Of a DNA stretch of 64,000 nucleotides, positions 8,500 through 15,503 are shown in pieces (within the stretch, counting starts at the first letter, position 1; each line of letters begins with the position of its first letter). A model generated the notes under the pieces. That model did no database searches and had not been told where the DNA came from. It worked only from the letters and a program-made list of their open reading frames with translations. The stretch is from the NCBI RefSeq assembly GCF_036178145.1, contig NZ_CP108067.1, positions 8,695,001-8,759,000 of the forward strand. Reading direction: 5' to 3'. The stretch is from Streptomyces sp. NBC_00273. Lineage in GTDB: Bacteria > Actinomycetota > Actinomycetes > Streptomycetales > Streptomycetaceae. Both the position numbers and the translations under genes were made by a program.

Positions 8500-9297
8500 T
8501 CAGGTACGCCCCGCGGCCCGACGCAGGGCCAGTGCCGCGAGGGCTTCCGGGGCGCCGGCCTGGCCCCGGATGCCGGGGAAGGCGTTGACGTCCACGATCA
8601 GCGGTGTTCCGCCACCGGTGTCGATGATGTCCACGCCGTAGACGTCCAGCGCGAAGACCGCGCCCGCCTCGCGCACCAGATCGGCCCAGCCGGACGGCAG
8701 TTCCGCCAGCGGCAGGGGACGGGTGGGGCCACGGCCGCCGGGGGAGAGCTCGGACCGGCGCAGGGCCGAGAAGACCTGGTCGCCTATGGCCCACAGCTTG
8801 TGGTCCCAGCCGCTGTTGGGCGCGTACTCCTGCACCACGACGGGCTCGTGCGGCCACTCCCGCGCCAACTCCCGCAGGCGTGCCGCGTCGTCGACGCGGG
8901 CGACGAGGTCGCCCCGGCGGCTGTACCGGCTCTTGACCACCACGGGGGCTTGCGGCCGGGCCCCGGCCGCCCACGCCCCGAGGGAGTCGTGGGTACGGGT
9001 CGCGGCGAAGGGGAGCCCGGCCCGCAGGGCGAGCTCGGCCATCGCCGTGCGGTCCTGGCACAGCGCGGTGGCCGAGGCGGAGTTCACCACGGCCGCTCCA
9101 CGCCGTTCCAGGGAGCGCGCGAGACCCAGCGCGTGCGGCGTCCGCGACTTCAGCAGGTACACCTCGGCGAGCGGCAGCGGTACGTCCTCCAGGGCGACCG
9201 GATCGAGGGCCTCGACCTCGTGTTCCGGGGCCAGCAGGGCCGTGGCGTCCGCCAGCAGCGGATGCCCGGGCTCCGGGGTGATCAGGCCGATCTTCAC
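8500..9297 (-). CDS. ATP-grasp ligase (RimK-like), second of a tandem pair
   Basis: 265 residues from GTG 9297. The ATP-grasp features are PVVVKSRYSRRGDLVARV (phosphate-binding Lys and glycine loop), VVQEYAPNSG, and the metal-binding end DVYGVDII with IVDVNAFPG. The family joins a carboxylate to an amine through an acyl phosphate. The start overlaps the stop of the first ATP-grasp gene (GTGA), so the two are coupled. The two are paralogous: both carry PNSG followed by a Lys-containing strand, and DxYGVD. No peptide substrate gene is visible nearby. Confidence 0.8.
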   Translation of the reverse strand: MKIGLITPEPGHPLLADATALLAPEHEVEALDPVALEDVPLPLAEVYLLKSRTPHALGLARSLERRGAAVVNSASATALCQDRTAMAELALRAGLPFAATRTHDSLGAWAAGARPQAPVVVKSRYSRRGDLVARVDDAARLRELAREWPHEPVVVQEYAPNSGWDHKLWAIGDQVFSALRRSELSPGGRGPTRPLPLAELPSGWADLVREAGAVFALDVYGVDIIDTGGGTPLIVDVNAFPGIRGQAGAPEALAALALRRAAGRT

Positions 9298-10199
9298 GCG
9301 CCGTCGCCCCCCACGGCCGAGATCTGCGCCGGGATCGACAGGGGCAGCGGGTACGCCAGCGCCACGGGCGCCGGCTGCTGCGCGCTGCCGCCCGCCCGTG
9401 CCAGTTCCAGGACCGCCCGGGCCACCCGCGCGGCCGCGTCCGGCACCTGACGGAAGCTCGGGAAGTCGTTCACGTCGACGACCACCGGCCCGTCCGGGCC
9501 CAACAGCACGTCCACGCCGTACAGGTCCAGCCCGTAGACCGCCCCCACCTGCGCGGCGATCGCCGCCACCTCGGCCGACAGCGGCACGCGGCGCTCCCGC
9601 ACGGAGGGGTCCGGGTGCAGCGGCGAGCACCGCTCGGTCGCGAACAGCTCCCCGCCGACCGCGTACACCTTGATGTCCGTCCCCGAGTTGGGCACGTACG
9701 GCTGGGCGATGAGCAGGCCCTCGCCCGCGAGCACGGGCAGCAGCGACTCCAACCGCTCCGGCGAGGACACCAGGTGCACGGCGCGCCCGGAGCTGCCGTC
9801 GGCGGGCTTGACGACGAGCGGGTACTCCGCCGCCGGGACCTCCCTCAGCAACTCGGGGCGGGCCACGGCGTACGTCGGCGGCAGCGGGAGCCCCCGGCCG
9901 CGCCCGAGAGCGGCGGCCAGCGCCTTGTCCCGTACGCCGCGGATCGACCGGGCGTCGTTGACGGTGGTCGTCCCGGCCGCGGCGGCCGCTTCGAGCAGCG
10001 TCAGACCCGGGCCGCCCGAAACCGTCTTGAGGACCCACGCATCGTGCGCACCCGCGTCCACCACCTCGGTCATGCGCAGGAGCGAGCCGCCCGGCCGTAC
10101 GACGTCCACCCGGTGCCCCCACGCGGTCAGCTGCCGGATCACCTCGTTCGGCATGCCGTCGTGGCGGTAGTGCTCCTCCACCAGGAAGCAGAGCCTCAT
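9294..10199 (-). CDS. ATP-grasp ligase (RimK-like), first of a tandem pair
   Basis: 301 residues, ATG 10199. Motifs: PLVVKPADGSSGRAVHLV (ATP-binding Lys and glycine-rich loop), IAQPYVPNSGTDIKVYAVG, DLYGVDVLLG and VVVDVNDFPSFRQV (Mg-binding Asn). It is likely an ADP-forming carboxylate-amine ligase acting on an amino acid, peptide or protein tail. It is translated together with the second ligase through a four-base overlap. It is transcribed divergently from the LRV-repeat gene, across a 148-bp gap with two palindromes. Confidence 0.8.
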   Translation of the reverse strand: MRLCFLVEEHYRHDGMPNEVIRQLTAWGHRVDVVRPGGSLLRMTEVVDAGAHDAWVLKTVSGGPGLTLLEAAAAAGTTTVNDARSIRGVRDKALAAALGRGRGLPLPPTYAVARPELLREVPAAEYPLVVKPADGSSGRAVHLVSSPERLESLLPVLAGEGLLIAQPYVPNSGTDIKVYAVGGELFATERCSPLHPDPSVRERRVPLSAEVAAIAAQVGAVYGLDLYGVDVLLGPDGPVVVDVNDFPSFRQVPDAAARVARAVLELARAGGSAQQPAPVALAYPLPLSIPAQISAVGGDGA

Positions 10200-10217
10200 G
10201 GACCTTCCCCATATTCC

Positions 10218-10268
10218 CCGGACGTCCGCCGATACGTCCGGCGAGTCATGACGTCACAGGATGTCATG
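10218..10268. promoter_or_regulatory. Two palindromes between the ATP-grasp pair and the LRV-RNA unit
   Basis: CCGGACGT (10218-10225) pairs with ACGTCCGG (10234-10241) across 8 bases. CATGAC (10247-10252) pairs with GTCATG (10263-10268) and includes the 8-bp palindrome TGACGTCA (10249-10256). Both sit in the divergent intergenic region, where operators are expected. No regulator is assigned, and transcript hairpins are also possible. Confidence 0.5.
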
Positions 10269-10347
10269 GACCGCAATATGATGATCGGTCCGGCTGTGGG
10301 CTTCCTTGTTACGATCCTGCTTCGGCAACGGGGGAGGGACCAGGAGC

Positions 10348-11760
10348 ATGCGCGATCGGTGGACGGGGCAGCTGCACGGGCTCGTCGGGAACGCGGCCGC
10401 ACCGGCGGACGTGCTGGTGCGGCTGCTCGGCCACGAAGACGAGCGGGTGCGACGGGCGGTTGCGCGGCGCGCCGTTCTGCCGCAGGAGGTGGTCGAGGCC
10501 GTTCTGGTCCACCCGGACCGCCACGTCCGGATCGCGCTCGCCGAGAACGGCAACGCCGATCCCGATCAGCGCGCCCGGCTGGTCGAGGACCCGGCCCCGG
10601 GGGTCCACCTCATGCTCGCGGTCGGCCCCCTGACCTACCGGCAGCGGGTGGCCCCGCTGCCCGACTGGGCCTACGAACGGCTGCTGGCCCACCCACGCCT
10701 CGCGGTGAGCCACGAACTGATCCTGTCGGGCGCGACACCCGACCACATCCTGGCGACCCTCGCCGACCACGAGGACCCCGTGTTCCGCCGGGCGTCCTGC
10801 CGCGCCTGGGACCGGCTCGCGCAGCAGGTCCGCGAACGGCTCCTGCACGACGAGGATCCCGATGTCCGGAGGGCAGCCGCCGCGCGGATCTGCCACGAGG
10901 ACGAGGAAGCGACCGCCTGGCTGGTCGGGGAACTGGGCGACTCGTGGCAGGTGATCGACATCCTGAAGACCGGCCGGCTCACCCGGGAGCTCGCCGAACG
11001 CGTGGTCGCCGGAGGCGGACGGCTCGCGGCGATCGCCGCCAACCCCACCCTCCCGCCCGACCTCGTGGCGCGCCTCGCCGTCGACCCCGACCCGGGGGTC
11101 CGGCTGGCGGTCTCCGCCCGCCCCGAGCTGAGCGAGTCCGAGCGCGCCGCCATCGACCACACCGTGGACGCCGAAGACCGGCTGGGCACCCTCGACTGGG
11201 TGTGGGCGCGCCGCGAGGACGCCGAGTTCCTGCGCCGGTGCGCCCGGTCCGCGCACACCTGGTTGCGCCGCAGCGCCGCGGTCTGCCCCGGCCTGCCGGC
11301 CGACGCCGTCGAACTGCTCGCGGGGGACCAGGACTTCGCCGTACGCCTACTGCTCGCCGAGTTCCACCCAAAGCCGCCCCCCGAGCTGCTCCTCGACCTC
11401 TACCTGAACGGCACCCACCGCGCCGTGGGCATGCTCGTCACCCGGCCGGGCTTCCCCGCCGCCGGGCTCGCCGCCCGCTTCGGCGCCTCGCCCGACCCGG
11501 AACGCCGGCGGCTGGCCCTGCGCGACCCCGACCTGGAACCGGAACTCCTCGACCGCCTCAGCCGGGACCCCGATACGCGCGCGGCCGCCGCCCGGGACCC
11601 CAGGCTCCCCGTGGCCCGGATCCGCGAACTGCTCGCCGATCCGGACACCGCGGCCGCCGCGGCCGCCAACCCCGTGCTTCCGCCCGAGGACATGCGCCGG
11701 TTGCTGGACCGGGCGGGCGTGCCGGAAATCCCGGTGAATGATCGGACAATCGACTGCTAG
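10348..11760 (+). CDS. Leucine-rich-repeat-variant (LRV/HEAT-like) repeat protein
   Basis: 470 residues from ATG 10348 (GGACCAGGAG site), preferred to the start 14 codons upstream. Almost the whole chain is made of roughly 24-residue alpha-helical repeats of the form 'HPDRHVRIALAEN' and 'DPDPGVRLAVSARPEL', typical of LRV-type solenoids, which serve as binding scaffolds. No catalytic motif is seen. The Arg-rich repeat faces could bind nucleic acid or protein (inference). The next gene starts nine bases after its stop, and that gene leads into the two tRNA-like RNAs, so a role with those RNAs is possible but unproven. Confidence 0.75.
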   Translation: MRDRWTGQLHGLVGNAAAPADVLVRLLGHEDERVRRAVARRAVLPQEVVEAVLVHPDRHVRIALAENGNADPDQRARLVEDPAPGVHLMLAVGPLTYRQRVAPLPDWAYERLLAHPRLAVSHELILSGATPDHILATLADHEDPVFRRASCRAWDRLAQQVRERLLHDEDPDVRRAAAARICHEDEEATAWLVGELGDSWQVIDILKTGRLTRELAERVVAGGGRLAAIAANPTLPPDLVARLAVDPDPGVRLAVSARPELSESERAAIDHTVDAEDRLGTLDWVWARREDAEFLRRCARSAHTWLRRSAAVCPGLPADAVELLAGDQDFAVRLLLAEFHPKPPPELLLDLYLNGTHRAVGMLVTRPGFPAAGLAARFGASPDPERRRLALRDPDLEPELLDRLSRDPDTRAAAARDPRLPVARIRELLADPDTAAAAAANPVLPPEDMRRLLDRAGVPEIPVNDRTIDC

Positions 11761-11769
11761 GTTGATCAC

Positions 11770-12501
11770 GTGCCGAAGCTGAATCAGATCATCGCAGTGG
11801 AAAAGGGCGTCAAGTCCAAGTCCCTCCAGGAGCTCACCCAAGCTCACCACGACGTCCAGAAGCCCGCCCTGCTGGCCGGAATCTCCCGGACCTACCAGCC
11901 CAAGGACGAGGAGGGCGAGCAGTTGCCGCCCGAGTCCACCCGGGTGCAGGTCAAGGCCGAGGACGTGCTGCGGGCGACGGCGGGGACCCTGACGCGGCTG
12001 TTCGACGTGACGGCCACCAAGGACTGGGCGAACCGCACCGCGGTCGCCGATGTCGTCGTGGACGGGACGGTCCTGCTGGCGCAGGTGCCCGTGCCGTACC
12101 TGCTCTTCCTGGAGAAGCAGCTCACCGACATGCACACCTTCGTGCGGAAGCTGCCGGTGCTGGACGCCTCCGAATCCTGGAACCTGGACCCGTCCACGGA
12201 CTCCTGGAAGACGGACCCGGTGCGCACCATCCGTACCAAGAAGGTGCCGCGCAACCACGTGAAGGCCGAGGCCACCGAGAAGCACCCGGCGCAGGTCGAG
12301 GTGTACTACGAGGACGTGCCGGTCGGGTACTGGACGACCGTGAAGTTCTCCGGTGCGCTGCCCGCCCGGCGGGTCAACGAGCTGATCGACCGCGTGGAGA
12401 AGCTCCAGCAGGCCGTCAAGTTCGCCCGCGAGGAGGCCAACAGCGCCGAGGTCACCGACCAGCGGGTCGGCGACGCGGTGTTCGGCTACCTGTTCAGGTA
12501 G
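11770..12501 (+). CDS. Conserved Streptomyces protein of unknown function (DUF7873-like, from memory)
   Basis: 243 residues, GTG start nine bases after the LRV gene. It is hydrophilic, with no signal peptide or membrane helix. It has a Lys-rich N-terminus (KLNQIIAVEKGVKSKS), a central segment ending in FLEKQLTDMHTFVRKLPVLD, a basic KKVPRNHVKAEAT stretch, and a C-terminal helix likely to form a coiled coil (RVNELIDRVEKLQQAVKFA). I recognise it as a widely conserved actinobacterial family without known function. It is directly followed by structured leader hairpins and two permuted tRNA-like RNAs with no intervening terminator, so it is probably cotranscribed with them. Confidence 0.8.
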   Translation: MPKLNQIIAVEKGVKSKSLQELTQAHHDVQKPALLAGISRTYQPKDEEGEQLPPESTRVQVKAEDVLRATAGTLTRLFDVTATKDWANRTAVADVVVDGTVLLAQVPVPYLLFLEKQLTDMHTFVRKLPVLDASESWNLDPSTDSWKTDPVRTIRTKKVPRNHVKAEATEKHPAQVEVYYEDVPVGYWTTVKFSGALPARRVNELIDRVEKLQQAVKFAREEANSAEVTDQRVGDAVFGYLFR

Positions 12502-12512
12502 CCCACAGAACC

Positions 12513-12548
12513 CCTCCCGTATGTCTGCGGGAGGTGCGCGAGAGCGCA
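12513..12548 (+). ncRNA. Two leader hairpins upstream of the first tRNA-like RNA
   Basis: CCTCCCG (12513-12519) pairs with CGGGAGG (12528-12534). It is immediately followed by TGCGC-GAGA-GCGCA (12535-12548), a perfect five-bp stem with a GNRA-type tetraloop. They start 11 bases after the stop of the upstream protein gene. They could be a processing signal, a protein-binding site or the 5' cap of a separate small RNA. No T-run follows, so termination here is unlikely. Confidence 0.6.
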
Positions 12549-12556
12549 AGCTGAAA

Positions 12557-12661
12557 CTGATGTTGAAGCTGAACGAGGGTGTCAGTTGGGGGTTCGAATC
12601 CCTCCCCCGGCATTGCGAGCCGGGGTGGCCCAAGCTGGTAGAGGCGGCCCTTCAATCTCAG
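12557..12661 (+). tRNA. Circularly permuted tRNA-like RNA A (3' half upstream of 5' half)
   Basis: The 3' half comes first. Anticodon-stem strand AGGGT is at 12576-12580. T-stem GGGGG with T-loop TTCGAAT and CCCTC is at 12588-12604. Acceptor strand CCCCGGC is at 12605-12611 and a discriminator A at 12612. After six bases (12613-12618) the 5' half follows: acceptor GCCGGGG 12619-12625, TG, a D-arm with GCC/GGC and the conserved GG (12637-12638), and anticodon strand GCCCT 12647-12651. Acceptor strands match in all seven pairs. CCA is not encoded. Flanks 12557-12567 and 12651-12661 also pair (10 of 11, one G-U). The anticodon is ambiguous (CAA or UCA depending on where the ends are joined), and the variable region is 6-7 nt. 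As a normal tRNA the order cannot fold. Confidence 0.72.
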
Positions 12662-12693
12662 ATTATCGCTCCAGTCTCAGTATTCGCCGCCGA

Positions 12694-12832
12694 ACACCGG
12701 ATCGACCGAGCGCGGACGATCATCGATGGATAGGGGTTCAAGTCCCCTCTGTGCCTCTCCTCGTGGCGCGGTAGTTCAAAGGTAGAACACGTCGATCTAA
12801 GAATGATCCGCGACTCTTAAACGTGCCGGTGT
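12694..12832 (+). tRNA. Circularly permuted tRNA-like RNA B (3' half upstream of 5' half)
   Basis: The 3' half comes first. Anticodon strand CGATG is at 12724-12728. T-arm AGGGG-TTCAAGT-CCCCT is at 12732-12748, acceptor CTGTGCC at 12749-12755 and T at 12756. After an eight-base linker the 5' half follows: acceptor GGCGCGG 12765-12771, TA, a perfect D-arm GTTC-AAAGGTA-GAAC (12774-12788) and anticodon strand CGTCG 12790-12794. The acceptor pairs at all seven positions (five Watson-Crick, two G-U) and the anticodon stem at five. Outside it, 12708-12716 pairs with 12807-12816 (nine pairs, one bulge) and 12694-12700 with 12826-12832 (seven pairs). If the 5' half ends at 12801, the seven-base loop ATCTAAG puts U at 33 and CUA as anticodon. 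Confidence 0.74.
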
Positions 12833-12852
12833 GCGCAATTGGGTGGCACACA

Positions 12853-12885
12853 GGAGCCCGGGAGCTGGATATGCTCCCGGGCTCC
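12853..12885 (+). terminator. 13-bp terminator hairpin closing the LRV-RNA unit
   Basis: GGAGCCCGGGAGC (12853-12865) and GCTCCCGGGCTCC (12873-12885) are perfectly complementary across a seven-base loop. It begins 20 bases after the last pairing strand of RNA B. It is the first strong terminator-like hairpin after the two upstream genes, which supports one transcript for both proteins and both RNAs. Confidence 0.8.
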
Positions 12886-12911
12886 GTCACGTTCCGGCCC
12901 GCGCTCCGGTC

Positions 12912-12940
12912 GGAACGGTCCGGTCCGACCGGACCGTTCC
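12912..12940 (-). terminator. Terminator hairpin of the sigma/anti-sigma operon
   Basis: GGAACGGTCCGGT (12912-12924) pairs perfectly with ACCGGACCGTTCC (12928-12940) around a three-base loop. It lies two bases beyond the anti-sigma stop on the minus strand. It may also back up the opposing terminator at 12853-12885, since the two units converge. Confidence 0.75.
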
Positions 12941-12942
12941 GG

Positions 12943-13668
12943 TCAGACCGGAACCGACACGAACGTCCGGCCCGACTCGTTCTCGACCAGGATCGCCTTG
13001 ACGTCCGCCGGGTCCACGGCCGCCGAACCGTCCAGCGCCGCGCCCTTGGCCTCGCCGTTCTCCTGGCTGCCCGTGACCCAGCCGGCTGCGGTGGTGCGCG
13101 TACCGTTCTTGGAGACCACGATCAGCCGGCACCGCTCGCCCGGCGGTACGCCCGTGACCGCCGCGTGCACGCGCACCCACTTGGTGGCGGGCGTCATCTG
13201 CACGGTCATCCGCGCCCCCGTGGCCTTGTCGGTCGCGGAGAGCACCTTGGTCCCGGCGGGCGGTGGGGAAGGGTTGGCCGTGGCCGTCGGGGACGGCGGC
13301 ACAGGCAGCGCCTCGGTGTCCAAATCGCCCGTACCCAGCTGGGTACCGGCCCAGAACACGGCGGCCAGCGAAGCGGCGACCGCCAGTCCCGCGAGGCCCG
13401 CGCGCCGCCGCGAATCACCGGCCCGCTCACCGCGCATCTGCCGCAGGGTGCGCTGGAGCAGCAGGTCACCGCCATGCGGCGGTCCGTCGAGGAACGCCTC
13501 GTCGGGCACCTCGCCCAGAGCCGCCTCCATCTCGCGCAACGCGGCCACCTCCTCCCGGCACTGCACGCATCCGCTCGTGTGTTCCTCGACCCGGCGGATC
13601 TCCTCGGGGTCCAGGACGCCGAGTACGTAGGGGCCGAGCAGTTCCTCCTCGTGCCTCTGCCGGTTCAT
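12943..13668 (-). CDS. Membrane anti-sigma factor with zinc-binding N-terminus (RslA-like)
   Basis: 241 residues. The cytoplasmic N-terminal domain has the ZAS-type motif His30-x3-Cys34-x2-Cys37 (HTSGCVQC). A single membrane helix lies at about 88-107, followed by a Pro/Thr-rich linker and an extracytoplasmic domain ending in TFVSVPV that resembles RskA/RslA C-termini. It binds and silences the ECF sigma factor encoded just upstream until an oxidative or envelope signal releases it. The ATG overlaps the sigma stop (ATGA), giving coupled 1:1 production, as is usual for such pairs. Confidence 0.9.
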   Translation of the reverse strand: MNRQRHEEELLGPYVLGVLDPEEIRRVEEHTSGCVQCREEVAALREMEAALGEVPDEAFLDGPPHGGDLLLQRTLRQMRGERAGDSRRRAGLAGLAVAASLAAVFWAGTQLGTGDLDTEALPVPPSPTATANPSPPPAGTKVLSATDKATGARMTVQMTPATKWVRVHAAVTGVPPGERCRLIVVSKNGTRTTAAGWVTGSQENGEAKGAALDGSAAVDPADVKAILVENESGRTFVSVPV

Positions 13669-14276
13669 GCCACCACCTCACGCAGTCCGGCGGGCTGCTG
13701 GGGCGGCCTGCCCGATCGCTTTCCTTCTCTGGAACCGATGTCCCTGAATCCGTCGCTCTTGAAGACGTCGCGCAGCGCCTTGAGGGCGTAGTGCGAGCGA
13801 GATTTGACCGTACCCGCCGGGATGCCGAGACTGTCGGCCGCCTCCGCGACGCTGAGCTGTCGGTAGTACAACTCCTTGAGGACGTCGCGGTGTTCCGGCG
13901 ACAGCTGATCGAGGGCCCCCAGGACCGTCATGCTGTCCACCACGGAGTCGGCGTGGTCCGCCTCCACCGGGGGAGCGGACGAGGCTCCCGAGACCTCGGG
14001 CGGCCGGGCGGCCTTCGCCCGGTAGCGGTCGGTGATGATGTTGCGGGCCACGGTGAGCAGCCAGCCGCGCACCGAGCCCTTTCCGTTGACCAGCACCTCG
14101 GAGTGGCGCCAGGCCCGGATCAGCGTCTCCTGTACGACGTCCTCGGCGGCGGCCCTGTCTCCCGTCAGCCGGGTGGCGTACGCGAGCAGGGCGTGACCGT
14201 GCTCCTCGTACACCGACTTGATCAGTGCCTCATCGGTCGAGCCCCGCCGAGTGCGGGGCCACAGTGGTCCGGCCAT
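13665..14276 (-). CDS. ECF RNA polymerase sigma factor (SigL/SigK-like)
   Basis: 203 residues from ATG 14276, which has a GAGAGGGTGAG site; the longer frame upstream is not coding. Region 2 spans about residues 20-60 (VYEEHGHALLAYATRLTGD, then AEDVVQETLIRAWRH). Region 4 ends with the helix-turn-helix SVAEAADSLGIPAGTVKSR. It directs RNA polymerase to stress genes and is held by the coupled anti-sigma factor. The start is 84 bases after the DUF1996 gene on the same strand, so the three may share a transcript. Confidence 0.93.
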   Translation of the reverse strand: MAGPLWPRTRRGSTDEALIKSVYEEHGHALLAYATRLTGDRAAAEDVVQETLIRAWRHSEVLVNGKGSVRGWLLTVARNIITDRYRAKAARPPEVSGASSAPPVEADHADSVVDSMTVLGALDQLSPEHRDVLKELYYRQLSVAEAADSLGIPAGTVKSRSHYALKALRDVFKSDGFRDIGSREGKRSGRPPQQPAGLREVVA

Positions 14277-14359
14277 CTCACCCTCTCCGTCTTCCTCGCA
14301 TATGTGGTGCGGTCGGAACACGCCACCGGGACGGATTCGGTTCACGTGACCTGCGTCAC

Positions 14360-15358
14360 TCAGGTCCGGCAGGTGCGGCCCTCGTTGAGGCAGCGGACGA
14401 CCGCGGCCATCTGCCGGTCGGTCATCGCGTTCACGAACATCGCGTGATCGGTCTTCGGGCTGTGCCGCTGCTCGGGGAAGGAGTCGAGGGCCACGTTCAG
14501 GCCCGGGGGGATCTCGTAGGCGAGGGAGACGCGCAGTTCGGGCACCGGGAAGGTGTCCTTCGGGCAGACGCCGTTCGCAGCGGTGAAGAGCAAGTGTGAG
14601 CGGTGCGTGACGCCGACGGTGTCGAGGCCGTTCCAGCAGCTCGGGAAGACCAGGGTGCGGGTGACGCGCTCGCCCGCGGGGCAGCGCGGGTAACGGGTGG
14701 TGGCTCGGTCCGGGGAGCCCGAACATCCCCAGCGGGCCCGGACGTCGGCCTCGGTGTCCGCCGTGTACGCGACGGCGTCACCGGTCATCGCGCGCAGGAA
14801 GCGCGGCATCGGCACCACCTTGCTCACCGGGTTGCCGCGGAACTCGACCAGGACCGAGGTCGCCGGCACGATCTCGCCGACGTTCCCGTGCCCCGCCGAA
14901 TCCTCGTGCGGGCGCGTGCCCGGGCGGTCGGGGCGGCGCAGCACGGGCCAGTAGTACGTGGATCGGTCGCCGCCCGCACAGCTCGTGGCGGCCGCGTCCA
15001 GCGAGGCCTCCGTCGACAGCGCGTTGGTGGAGAGGTTCCCCACGTAGGCGTGCGTGTGATGGGCGCCGCCCAGCAGGCCGGGCGAGACCACGAGGTTGTC
15101 CTCGTTGTAGTGGCCCTGCTCGTTGCGGCCGCAATCCACCACCATCGACCCGGCGGACCCCTCGGACCCGGGGGCGGGAGCGGCTGCCGGGAGGCGCGGG
15201 ACATCGCGTATGTCCACGTAGTCGGAGGCGACCGGCCGCCCGTCCGTCGCCCCGGCGTGCGGACCGGCCGCCCGCGACACCCCCAGTACCGCTGCGATCA
15301 GTCCGCCGGCCAGGACCAGGCAGACGGCGAGAGTGAGCAGCCGGTGTTCGTTCCACAT
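14360..15358 (-). CDS. DUF1996 secreted or membrane-anchored protein
   Basis: 332 residues from ATG 15358. An N-terminal hydrophobic helix (LLTLAVCLVLAGGLIAAVLG) acts as signal or anchor. It is followed by the DUF1996 domain with its conserved HHTHAYVGN and FPSCWNGLDT segments and several cysteines that probably form disulfides outside the cell. The function is unknown; the fold is found in fungi and actinobacteria, often among secreted proteins. It is upstream of the sigma/anti-sigma pair on the same strand and may be under the same control. Confidence 0.82.
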   Translation of the reverse strand: MWNEHRLLTLAVCLVLAGGLIAAVLGVSRAAGPHAGATDGRPVASDYVDIRDVPRLPAAAPAPGSEGSAGSMVVDCGRNEQGHYNEDNLVVSPGLLGGAHHTHAYVGNLSTNALSTEASLDAAATSCAGGDRSTYYWPVLRRPDRPGTRPHEDSAGHGNVGEIVPATSVLVEFRGNPVSKVVPMPRFLRAMTGDAVAYTADTEADVRARWGCSGSPDRATTRYPRCPAGERVTRTLVFPSCWNGLDTVGVTHRSHLLFTAANGVCPKDTFPVPELRVSLAYEIPPGLNVALDSFPEQRHSPKTDHAMFVNAMTDRQMAAVVRCLNEGRTCRT

Positions 15359-15503
15359 GCCGGTCACGGTTGCCGGTGGCGCTCCCGCCGTCAACTGGTC
15401 ATCCGCATGACGGGCGCGGCGCCGTGATTCGTACGTTCCGTGGGCCGCTCGCCGGCCCGGGGAAGTCAGGCCAACGGTTCACCCGGACGGATAGTCTGCC
15501 TCC

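Noticed and set aside
12619..12756. An ordinary tRNA made from 5' half A and 3' half B
   Set aside because: Acceptor strands GCCGGGG and CTGTGCC clash at the second pair and beyond, and about 80 bases separate anticodon and T-arm. The permuted pairing is far better.
12790..12825. An intron-containing tRNA with CACGT/ACGTG as anticodon stem
   Set aside because: No T-arm with a TTC motif follows, and the supposed 3' part is better used in helices that enclose RNA B.
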